A stretch of DNA of 64,000 nucleotides, from positions 16,255,123 through 16,319,122 of the forward strand of contig NC_135172.1 of assembly GCF_041146795.1 (NCBI RefSeq), read 5' to 3'. The notes under the pieces were generated by a model that was given only the letters and a program-made list of their open reading frames with translations, did no database searches and was not told the origin of the DNA. This DNA is from Maylandia zebra (lineage: Eukaryota; Chordata; Actinopteri; Cichliformes; Cichlidae). The position numbers and the translations under genes were made by a program. Positions within the stretch are counted from its first letter, which is position 1; each line of letters starts with the position of its first letter. Shown here piece after piece: positions 13,001-23,755 of the stretch.

Positions 13001-16000
13001 GAACCATAACGGCGCCAAAATCTAGAAATACACATAAAAAGCACTGTTAAAGATCTTGTTCTGGGGTTACCTCCTTTTCAAGTTGTGATAGTTAGATATG
13101 ACTTGGATACACAAACTCTGCATGTCTGAATTCTGTGATAATTTGTGGCTGAGTCACAAGATGAATGAAGAACAAAGCCAGATCACATCCAAAGGGGAAA
13201 GGGATAGGTCTTGTGTAACGACGCAGACAGGAAAACACATGTTCGACTTCAATGGGCTACAGAGCGGTCTGCCTGTGCTGCAGCACCAAGCTCCGCCTGT
13301 CCTTTCCGCTCGGCCTTCCAAGCGTCAACTCACACATTTTGTTTGCGAAACACATTTTTAAATAACTTAAAGTGAGAATATAATTACTTCCAGGTTTTGG
13401 GGAACCTTCCTTTTTATTAATGCTTGACATACTTTCAATTCAGTCCAGTTCACATTTCAGAAAGTTGTTTGGGAGACATTCATCTTGGAGTATATATTTT
13501 TCTTGGCTGTGCAGCCTTCCTGTTCCAGAACATTTTGCATGAGGACTTGGTTATTTAAAACTATGGTGGTCTTGATTTCCTTGTGTGGCTTAAGGAGACA
13601 ATTTTATTTATGACTTATCGACATTTTTCCCAAGAAACTAAGCAGGCAGAGTGTTCTGAAGAGCTACAGTGATGTATTTATAGTAAGCATCACCTGTTTA
13701 GCATTTGCCGTTCCTCTTTCTGGTGCTCACTAATTAAAAAGTAAATGCCAATATCTCAATTATTCTCAAATCATTGACTCTTCCCTGGAGGTAGGATTAA
13801 GGCCGAGACCATTAGAGTGCAAAAATTATTAGAATGAGCAACTTAATTTCAGAGTAGGAAAAAAGTGGTACTGTTGAGGACACCAAGGTCATTCTGCTAT
13901 TATAGCAATAAATCACAAGAAACAGGCTCAGATCAGCTCAGGAATGCTAATGAAATAGCTTTGTTTGTGCAGTGTGGATTCTGAAATATAATTCAGAAAG
14001 CAAGAATTAGAAAGAAAATATAATTTTAAATGTATAAATATGTAAATATGAGAGCGCAATTAGCAAAAGACTGAACAAGTATGTCTTGTAAGTTTGGAAG
14101 GGTAACCAGGAAAAGTGTTTTCTCACTAAGAACCTGGCAGCACAGTTTAGGTTTGCAGCTGAACAAACCACAACCTGGACACTCTGCAGTCACTGGGCTG
14201 AATATGAAACTCGCTGTGTACCAAAGAATTATGGCGTCAAATACGAGGCCAGCTGTCTGACATTGGATCTGAAATCGGATCATGCGACAGGTCAATGATC
14301 CCACGCGCCGCAGTGAATCTATAACAGAATAGTTGAAAAAGAAAATAATCCAAGCATTGCAAAGGCTCAGTCAAAGCCCAGACTTCAACCTGACTGAAAT
14401 GCTGTGACAGAACTTTAAGAGAGCTGTGCATAAAGTGGGATTTGTGAAAACAACAGCGGGGGCTGAGCCAAGATGAACCTAGAAAATAATTAAATAGTCC
14501 CAGATCCTCTAAAACCTGTTAGGATATTTATTACCGCTCTCATTCATGAATTGTGTAATTAAACAACGAAAAGTTCAGAACTTAAACATATATCCACAGC
14601 TTTTACAATAATATTGTAAGATATTTTTAAATGAGAACCACTATGAGGATTAACAGTCTGATTTTTCGCTCTTCAGACACAGGTGATCCGGTCAAAAGAC
14701 TTAAACTTGGCTAGCTGTGGCATTTAACTTCAACATTAATGAGAAATAAGCCCAAATTACAGCAGCACAAAATGCTGGCAAATTTACAATTACAGCTTTA
14801 ATACAGTAGATCACTTCATCTCAAACAGACAACAGTTTGCTTTGATGACAAACTCTTTCTGCTTTCCTTCAGCACGTCATTTACTCGCGTCTGCTTATCT
14901 CTGGACGGGGACCTCTGCGCGTGTACTCCGATCTGCAGCATACTTTTGAGATGCTATTGATAAATAAATGACTTGGCTCTGTAACATCTTTTACAGCATC
15001 ACAACCCACAGGTTCTAACTTGTGAATGATACAATGAATGATGCTCAGATTAGGACTGAATGTTTTCCATGTGTGGTTGTCCGCCCCTCTCTATCAGCCC
15101 ATCACTGCAAAGCCAGGAAACTGTGGGTGTGATTTCTTCTGCATGTAACTTTTCATCACAACTTGAAAGAAGAAATTCTGATGTCGATGATCAGGCGAGT
15201 GGCTGGCAGAGAGTATTTCTAGGACAGTTTTGAGTCTCCTAACGCTGTGAATCCAGTTAATTTCTCTTTTATTTAGTTAATGTAGTTTTCACTCTCTTTT
15301 TGGCTTGTTGGAAAGGGGGAGGGGAAACAATCCAGAGCATCGGCTTTTGTACCCTGGCTGTGCATAAATGAATTCCCGCGTACCTCAATGAACTTTAGCA
15401 ACTCTGTAAAGAAGCCAAAGCTCATCCATATCAATGTTCGAGACTGATAAAGTCAAATAGAAAATAATTACTTCAAGTTATTCAAGTGAAACTGGTTTTA
15501 CACCCAACTGAATCACGGTGTGCGGCCAGGTTTTCCCATGCAAATAAATAATGATACTGGGTTATAAGTTGTCTGTTGTTGTTCAGCTCAGATCCCATTT
15601 AATTAATTTTAGAGCCTGATAGTGACTAGATATATTTTATGTCCTGACTCCTGATAAGTAAAATCTTAGATTTGAAAGAAGTACTTTCTTTTTCTTTTTC
15701 ACAAGTCCGATCACTACTAAATGAACATTTATCACATCAACAGTACTTGGATAGTTATTATAAAGCTGAAACTGATACGTATAATATTTTTTAGAGAAAT
15801 GAGCTGGTGGTGGTATAAATGGCAAGCTAGGATGAAGCTAAAGCAATAAACCAATTTATAGTTTGGATTAGAATAGACCGAAATCACAATATTCGCCGTG
15901 CATGGTAAAAAAGGGCACAGAGCACAAAAAATAGATACAGAAATCATGATGTGAGATTTTACTCATCATTAAAAACCTGATAAACCAGTTTTCATTTCAC

Positions 16001-16988
16001 CAAATTAAATATTTACAAAAGTAAAGAGTTATTATGACGGTGCAAACACATCACCAAAACTGATCTAATATTTGTCCGTGTTATAGGTTCAATATTTGTG
16101 TGTCATACTTGGCAAATGTTAGATGCAACGTGGAGTTGTGTACAAGGTCAGCAGGTACAGCCTCTGGGTCAGTGTAGGGTTTCCCTGAGGAGCTTGAGAT
16201 CAGAGACTGAGACAGAACCACCATCACTCGCTTCCAGTTGGTGCACGCCACCTAAACAGAGATCAGCAGCAAGGCAGAGAAGAAGGAAGAAAAGGGAAAC
16301 CATTTAGAAGACAACGGGGACCATAAAGGAGAAGAACAATAATGAAGCAGTGTGATTTAAACATCTGCTTCTCCTCTTGTTACTTTCCCCACACAGTGAA
16401 CTGACTCGCCACCCATATACACCCCACACCACACATAATCACTCACTGAGGCAGCAGTACCTTGGGAACGTAGCAGTAGATAATCTGGTGTGTATCGTCC
16501 ACTATCAGGTGATCCAGTTCCCTGTTGGGGATCTGTGAAAAAGGCCGAGTCCTTTCGGGGACTTCCACGTCTTCCTTCCCTGAACACACGTCGTCAATCC
16601 TCTTCTTTCGCGCCTCCTGTTCCCTATCATAAGCAGAGATCTCCATCTCTACATCCTCCTTTGTTTCCTCCTTCCTCTGTGCATGATTTTGCTTCCCCTT
16701 CCCTTCCTCCGTATGTTCCTGAGCCGCTTCCTTTGGGCTAAATGAAGCACTAGAAGCGGTGGTGGAAACAATGGAGGAAGAAGTCGTGTGGGCTCTGCTG
16801 GCGGGCGTAGTCTGAGGCGGGCTCATAGTCGTCGGGGCACAGCATCCGGACTGAAGCACCTCGTGTTTGGGGTCCTTCAGCGGGTAGAGACTAAAGCCCC
16901 CAACATCATCCCAGTAGACAATGATAAGCAGGATCATAAACAAAGATCCCATGATGAAAGCCACTCGGAGACCACGCCACGTTCCCAT
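10014..16988 (-). CDS. chst12: chst12, carbohydrate (chondroitin 4) sulfotransferase 12, complete
   Basis: This Golgi type II membrane enzyme transfers sulfate from PAPS to the 4-position of GalNAc in chondroitin and dermatan. Five coding exons on the minus strand: 16988-16461, 16251-16109, 13021-12893, 12790-12598, 10286-10014. They sum to 1266 nt (421 aa) with consistent phase. Residues 9-25 are the signal anchor ([14 protein letters not shown], very CHST12-like). A low-complexity S/T/E stem runs to about 150. The 5' phosphosulfate site VACTNWKRV is at 177-185, and the 3' phosphate site [15 protein letters not shown] at 251-265. The C-terminus has [14 protein letters not shown] and [14 protein letters not shown]. 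Human CHST12 is coded by one exon, so the introns here are notable. Intron 2 (3.1 kb) and intron 4 (2.3 kb) hold Tc1 debris. The next gene rightwards, eif3b, is also the human neighbour. CHST11 was considered but fits worse. Confidence 0.95.
10560..11310 (+). pseudogene. Decayed Tc1-like transposase inside chst12 intron 4
   Basis: The plus strand reads [32 protein letters not shown] and [14 protein letters not shown], then [19 protein letters not shown] and SLGECPNF. This order matches the catalytic DDE region of fish Tc1 transposases, with stops and frame shifts throughout. It lies antisense to chst12 between its last two coding exons. No intact terminal repeats were found. Confidence 0.75.
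11844..11876. repeat. Perfect 15-bp hairpin with 3-base loop in chst12 intron 4
   Basis: GTTTGTACTAATGCA at 11844-11858 is followed by a 3-base loop and its exact reverse complement at 11862-11876. It may be an MITE core or a snap-back replication product; no function is claimed. Confidence 0.7.
14285..14465 (+). mobile_element. Decayed Tc1-like fragment in chst12 intron 2
   Basis: The plus strand reads [17 protein letters not shown] and QNFKRAVHK after a stretch like NDP. This resembles the end of the catalytic region of a teleost Tc1 transposase (SPDLN-E-LW..LKRAVH). The copy is short and broken. Confidence 0.6.
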
Positions 16989-17085
16989 GTTTATAGTGCA
17001 GCAAGAGCCGTAATTGGTGAATAAAAGAGGAAGAGTTTATCTCAGCTCCATTGTGGCCGCCTTACGGAAGGACAGACTTCCTGTT
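16989..17085 (-). promoter_or_regulatory. Candidate chst12 5' UTR segment with a 5-codon upstream ORF
   Basis: Upstream of the chst12 ATG, a short uORF (ATG GAG CTG AGA TAA) occupies 17051-17037. A possible acceptor (TTTCAAACAG on the minus strand) lies just beyond, near 17085, suggesting a separate upstream non-coding exon. Both points are inference from sequence. Confidence 0.35.
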
Positions 17086-17089
17086 TGAA

Positions 17090-19323
17090 AGATTCAACTT
17101 AAAAAAAAGAAAGAAAGAAAAAAAAAACACAGGAAACATTACTAAACCTCGGCTTCTCATTTATAGCCTTACTAGGCACATTTAGACTGTGGTTAAAATG
17201 TTCAAGTTTGTAAGAAATAAAAAAAAACTGAAGCAATGAAACCACCAGATTTAAAAAACTGAAATACCACACTTTTTTTTTTTTTTAAATCCATTAAAAT
17301 CATTTTACACCTCTTCCATCCCATTTACACACACCAAAAAGTAAAACCATTAGTAGCAAAGAAGCACAGTAACAGTCATAACAGAGCAGATGTGGAGTGT
17401 GCGAAGACCCCACTAACGCAGATTTCAGAGAGACGTGCTGGAAATCACGTTAGGGTGGTTTCAAAAGTACTCCTCAGCTCTCAAATGCTTACAGAGCACT
17501 GTTAAAAAGAGGAATGTGAAGCAGCACAGTGCTAAACGTGCCCCTGTGGTGGTTTTCCTGAGAAAAATATCGATTTTGACTGATTTGCAAAGCATGTATT
17601 GTGTATTTATCTGATTGTTTGACTTAAAATTCACTGTGGTGGTGAACAGATGAAGCTCGACCTTCACCCGATGACACTAAACTGGATAAGGGAAGAAAAT
17701 GGCTGGGTGGATGTGCACAGTGGTGCACAGTACTCTATGGCATTTGTTTCCATTTTAAAGAGAACAGCTGCCAGAGTATCTTACTAACTTGATGCCGGGC
17801 TTTATGATAGGCCAGGCTGTGTTCCTGACCTGTGTCATGTCAACCAGAGGCCGTGAGAACCTCAGGCTGCACCCTGGGGCGCCCAGCTGTCACAGGGAGA
17901 TGTGAACAAATGGTTATGCTGATGAAGCAGCTTCAAACCAGGGGCTGCTTAAGGGTTCACATCCCTGATTGTTTGTCCCATAAAAAACATCTGCTATAGT
18001 GGAAAAAAATTATGGTGCCTTTTAAAACCAGAAGAAAAAATTCAGACAGGGCAAGAAGCATCCTCCAGCGAAAGGTGTTTTTTTCCGCAGCGTTTTTCCT
18101 CTCATTGGTTTAAATTTAAACTCCGCGAAGACAAGACGAGCCTGTCTGGAAAATCAAACATCCACACAGTCTCTTCAGTCTTGCCACGCGCTACACACAA
18201 GCGCACGCGCGCGCAAAGGCACGCGCAGAGATCAACGGAAAAGATCCAAAACTTCAAATGTTCAGTGACAAGCTGCAGGCCCTTCGCCCTACTTCCCTTA
18301 GAATATCTTAACCATTTCTCACTGAAAGCAGCTTACTAGGCTTTATTATCTCTGTTAATATTTTCCTCGTTTAGCAGCAGACTCACCGTGACCTCCTCCC
18401 GGCCGTCGGACGGAAACAATCTCAGTTTACAGAGTAACCTACAGAGGTTACAATGCGCCCTTTCTGCGGCCGCACCGGCCAGTCCCTTCTCTCTCACGCA
18501 AACGGGACTCTTCCAGCTTCTCCTTCCCTGCAGCAGCCAACCACAGAAGGACTGCACCTCTTTCTCTCCACACTTTCATCCGCTCACACTCCGCTCATCA
18601 TACCCAGGCTCTGAGGAGCAGGAAAGCCTCCTTTTGTTTCTTTTACGCCTCTCACTCAGGGAGCATCACGGCAGCAATTTAAGCCGGTCTGAACATTAAT
18701 CTGTCTGTGAGGGAAAAAAAACAAAAAAAAAAACGGCTCATGACCTAAATCCTTCATATCACCCTGCAGAGGAGCTCCATAGTCAGTCCGCTTCTCTCGC
18801 TCTCTCTCCCCGTCTCTCTCGCTGTGTCCGGCTGCCCCGGTGATGAGACCAAGCGGGCGGGAGGTAGGGCGAGACAGAGCAGCAGCGACGACGGAATGAG
18901 CCCTATAATGAGGAAAGGCTCGCGAGATTTTGAAAATAGATTTTTGTTTTCAGAATCCAGCCACGCACTATTCCACGTGTTCCAACCCGCCCCCCCCAAC
19001 ACACACATTTTTCTTTTCCCACACTGGTCTTGGGACTTCCAGGGAAAAACTAAAATAATTATAAATCTCTGTTGGTCCAGAGCCCAGGGAGAGCATAATC
19101 CATCTTTTTGTAGCTACAGTGTACTCTTATCCTCTAAGTGCTTCACATGCAGACAATAATAAAGTCAGTGTTTTGAAAAGAGAACAGATATAACGAAAAT
19201 TACATTTCAAAAGCATAAAGATTTGGTGTTTTTTTTATTCCGCTACAGTGCTTTAAATTAAGTATTTATATTTTATACATTATCTAGTTTTATTATGGGA
19301 AAAATTAAACCTATATAAATCTG
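17090..19323. other. Intergenic or chst12 upstream region with a CpG-rich block
   Basis: Most of this is AT-rich with no recognised coding potential. Between about 18380 and 18910 the sequence becomes GC- and CG-rich (NotI-like GCGGCCGC near 18467, several CCGG and CGCG), which would suit a promoter and non-coding first exon of minus-strand chst12. Alternating CG/CA runs occur near 18190-18225. No gene is claimed. Confidence 0.4.
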
Positions 19324-20164
19324 CCTGGTCTGTATGTGAAAAGTAATTGCCATTCAGCAAACTCATACCCCCAATTTCAGTTTCACTAGCCACACCCGTG
19401 CCTGATAATTGCAAGGCATGTTGAATCAAGACATCCCACTTAAACAAAACCTGTCTGACAAGGTAAAGTAGAGCTCAGAGAGCTCAAAAAGCAACACTTC
19501 ATGTCACAATCTAAGGACGTAGCTGAGAAAAAAAGTTAATGGCAACAATGGGAGAGATTAAGGTAAAAACCACTGCTGGGGAAAAAAGGGGGGGGGCACA
19601 AAAGCTTTTGGGACTTTTGGGAAAATATTCTGTGGACTGACGAGACAAACACTGAAACTAACACAGCCTTTCATAAAAAGAACATCATTTCAACAGTTAA
19701 ACAAGTTGGTGGTGGTGGTCTGGGGCTGGATTGCTGCTTCAGGACATGGAAAAGTAATTGACGGAAACATGAATTCTGCTCTCTACCAGAAAATCATGGA
19801 GAAGAATGTCTCATGCTTTGAAGCGGAAGCACCCTTGGGTTAGACAGGAGGACAATGATCCAACACACTACATCAAGCCTCCCGCTGAATGGCTCAGAAA
19901 AACAAAATGAAGGTTTTGGAGTGGTCTAGTCTGTACTCGAATCCAATTTTGGTGTTCTAGAATGACCATTAGCAGGCCGTTCATGCTGGAAAACCCTCCT
20001 ATGTGGCTGTATTAAAACAGTTCTGTGGGCCTAAATTCCTCCACGGTGATGTGAAAGACTCATTGTCAGCTACTGCAAACACTTGATTGCAGTTCTTGCT
20101 GCCAAAGATGGCAAAACCAGTAATTAGGTTTAGATGGCAATTACTTCTCCACACAGGGCCAGGT
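19324..20164. mobile_element. Decayed Tc1-like DNA transposon with imperfect terminal inverted repeats
   Basis: The left end at 19324-19353 and the right end at 20134-20164 are inverted copies; the inner 14 bases AAGTAATTGCCAT are identical and the outer parts diverge. Between them the plus strand gives broken transposase-like peptides (WTDETNTETNTAF, then VVWGWIAASGHGK in another frame, then NDPTHY). Length is about 840 bp, much shorter than an active Tc1 element. The exact ends may extend a few bases. Confidence 0.7.
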
Positions 20165-23100
20165 AGCTTTGTATGACTTTTTTCTATAAAATTGTGATTT
20201 AAAAAGTGCATTTGGTATTTACTCCATTTTTATTTGCCTAAAATAAAAATGTATTTATTAATCTGAAATTGCTTCTTGGAGACTTGGTTTTAGGATTAAA
20301 GTTTAAACAAGCCTAGGCTAAAGGTTCAGACTGGGCACTTGGTTGTGTAAACTAAAATTAGTAATGAGATGTTTTGGAATACATTAAAGTCAGTGAGTGT
20401 CATCTGGTTAACAGAGAACAACTTTGAGCTAAAATGTAACAAGCGTTGATTGAAAGGACCTCAGATTTGACATTGCTGATAATAAGGTCCCAAGTCTGCA
20501 GTGGATCAGATGAGCAGCTGCTGAGAGACAGAAATGTCATATAACACAGTCTTAACCATTCATAAAATAAGAAGAACTATGAGACAGGAAGTCGACATTC
20601 TATCTTATAATTTAACATTTTTTAATTTCAGGAAACCATATTTGGGACTTAGTATCAAAATTTTTATTCAGTATGTCATCAAATTTGACTTCTATTTGAA
20701 GACACAGTAGCTTATACTTTCTTTGTTGTTTGAATAAAAAGCCAACTTTCATATGTTAAACTATGATTTTTTTTTCTCAGTAAGTCTGAATTTGAACTTG
20801 TTTTATAATCTGGTCATTTCTGTACAGTCAAAAAGTTTCAATTTTTTTTTAAAAACTTGATTTTTCTCAGTAAAATTTATCTCTTTTTTTTTGGTTTAAA
20901 CAGGACCTCCTTCATAATAAAGCGCACATTGTCTGCAAATTTTATTTATTCATGTATTTTTTATTCAGTTATTTGAAAGAGTGCAAAATTTCACCCACAA
21001 TTATCCAGTTAAAACATGCACACTTTAAGCGTTTAATTTGCAGATACAAAACTGATTTGTGACTGTGGTTAAGCCACATTTCTTCAGGTGGTTTGTGGAA
21101 CATTTAGTGACATGGCAAACTGGTAGATAACGTCTTTGATAATAAGAGTATTTCACAGTGAAAAGCACCACAGTGAAAGTGTTTAAAAGTATGCGCAGAT
21201 ATTTGGGAGGTTAATGAGATCCGTGCAGCATAGAGTCTATATTGTGGCTGAACAGTGGCCTCCCGCTCCCATTGGGAATTAGCCATGCAAGACTAATGAA
21301 CCCAAATGGTGCTAGGATGTCAGCTGTATGTTGAGGTCTGAAAGGGTTTTTCACAATAACAATGACGCAAGTGTTGATGAGAAAACAAAACTACTGTATT
21401 TAAGGCCTTCCTATCGAGCACATTTAGACTATTTAATGTTTTATTGTAGAAATTATGGCCCACTTTGTTTTATTTTTTGCAAGCAAATCATATGGCCTTG
21501 GGGTGAAAGTATGGATGACTTTCAAATCTGTGGAAAAAGCCAAGGCTAGAATTTCACCTTAATGACAGACCAGGTATCTACAGGAACAGACAGAGAGGAA
21601 AACCCATGATTTTGGTTGATGCAAATACTTCAAGGCCACAAAACTCAAACAGCAGATACAAAAGAGCAAGTGACCTTAGCTTACAAATATTTTAAGTACA
21701 GCGAAATGTGGGAATATTAAAATAATTTGAGCAGAAATGGGCACAATTTCACTGCAATTTATGGCTTTCAAAGGCAAATTCAGTGGCAGCTAGATGACGT
21801 CTGAGTTTAGGCTCAAACACAGCCCTGCATTTAGCTGCCACGCTTGAGGCTGAAGTCATCTGTTTATGAGATGGATCTTTTTCCCCCTACAAACAACAAA
21901 GATTTGCAGTCGTTTTATATTCTTAACTGCAGTGAGCTAAAAACAAAACAAAACACAGTAAACACTCACCTGATTGGATGTAAACAAACTCATGTCTAAT
22001 GGAGAAAAGGTACATGTGACTGTGATGCTGTTAATACTGAAGAGATGTGAGCAAACCTGTTGATGCTGATTGGTACTTTTGTCTTGACACTTTTCTACAT
22101 CTGTAGCTGTCACATTTGGCCCAGTTGAAGGAACTTGTTTCAGCTGAGAACCAGCACTGTCCACGATCAGGATCGGTGTTTTCCTTGCAGTGGATTTCAC
22201 ATGCACACCCAAACATCATTTATTTTAGAAAAGACTCCATGGAGGTGCATTAACAGTTTAAATGACCAATGCAGCAGGTTTGGACGTCAATTAGACATCT
22301 CACTAGTACAAAACCTGCACTGGTGTGAAATTAGCATGTGTAATTGTGTGGAATATTCACAGTTAGTGGGCGATTATGCCCTGGTCTGCCTTAATTACTC
22401 AGGAAACACAATCTAAACCACAGTACTTCTGCTGTACATGTGTCTCCTGGAGGGTGCTGCATGTGAGTAAGAACAGCTTTTATATCCTGATGTGATTTGA
22501 TGACAAGCTGGCCTATACCCCGCCCCCTCCCCTCAGGAATTATAAGGTGAAACAGCAAAGAATCAGATACAGAAATATAATAAACAATTACAATTTTAAT
22601 CTTAGCATCTTTACCAATAATCCAGATTATCAATAATCCACATGCCCTAATTAGTATGATCAGGGTACGCAGTAATATTTTATTAGACATCAGTGAACAA
22701 CAACGGCCATGTACATCTTTGAATTATTTTATCAAGCCCGCAGCAGTTTTAGCATATTTACTGTGTAAACACTGCTCCAGACTCATGCAGGTTAATTTTC
22801 TGATATCACATGCAATCATGTGACCAATCCATATTTGAATGGACTCACTCTAATAATAACCAAACCGTGAGACAGAGTCAGGTGGTATTCTGTTTGTTTA
22901 TTTAAAGGTTTTCCCACTGCGCGCCCCCTCCCTGTGTGAAAGCCTAGTCTGAAAGGAGGAGGATACAGGCCACTATAGCGCCACATCAGCACATTTATTA
23001 ACAAGGCTACTTGTTTATTCACAACACCTCCACCCCTGAATGGTATGGCACTCTGTGCTGCCCTGTAACAACAGACTAGCATGGTGAGGCTAGTTCAAAA

Positions 23101-23755
23101 TAAATCCCCAGGGGGGGGGGGTTGAGGAAGGTCCAAAACAGGATGGAGTTTGAGATTAGACACTGAGACTCCAACTAATGAACAGAGTAGGAGGCAGTTT
23201 TGCTGAATATCAAAGTCCACAGAGGAAAAAAAAATGGGGAAGATGATGCTGAGAGACAAAGAGAAATTAGGCAATACAAAGTATTCTCTTTTGTCTCTCG
23301 ATGAAGCTGCTGATCCGTAAGGCGCACTTTGATGATGAGTTGAACGTTGCGGCCTGAGATGAAGCCCCAAGATTCACAGCGTGGTCGTCGTCCTTCTCCA
23401 ATCAATGACGTAGCTCCTCTCTCCTCCTTCCACACAAAAACGGATGGACTGAAGGGGAAGACAAGAGCGGAAATGCAGAGTGAGACTGTGAGCAAAAGGG
23501 GGGGTGATGAAGATGCTGCTGACTGTATGAGCATGCGGGAATGGCATTAATTTTTCTGTTCGCCACTTCAGATTAAAACTGAAGACAACATGCATCCCCT
23601 AATTTATATGCAGCCGCATTATGTGGACTAATGTAAAGTTTTATAGCCGGATGTTTAAAATATGAACACATCTCCACAGTGAAATCAAAGGGTGCAAGAC
23701 AAATAGCTGACAAGACTCCACAACAACCTGTGCAGTGTGTTACCTGCGTAGGGGA
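20165..23755. other. Intergenic: no gene recognised
   Basis: About 3.6 kb of AT-rich sequence. Small open frames on both strands show no domain or splice structure I recognise. The right end should contain the eif3b 3' UTR. No repeat family was identified with confidence. Confidence 0.5.

Noticed and set aside
23347-23595. Overlapping open frames on both strands near 23.4 kb
   Set aside because: They overlap each other in several frames, lack splice or domain support, and lie in the expected eif3b 3' flank.
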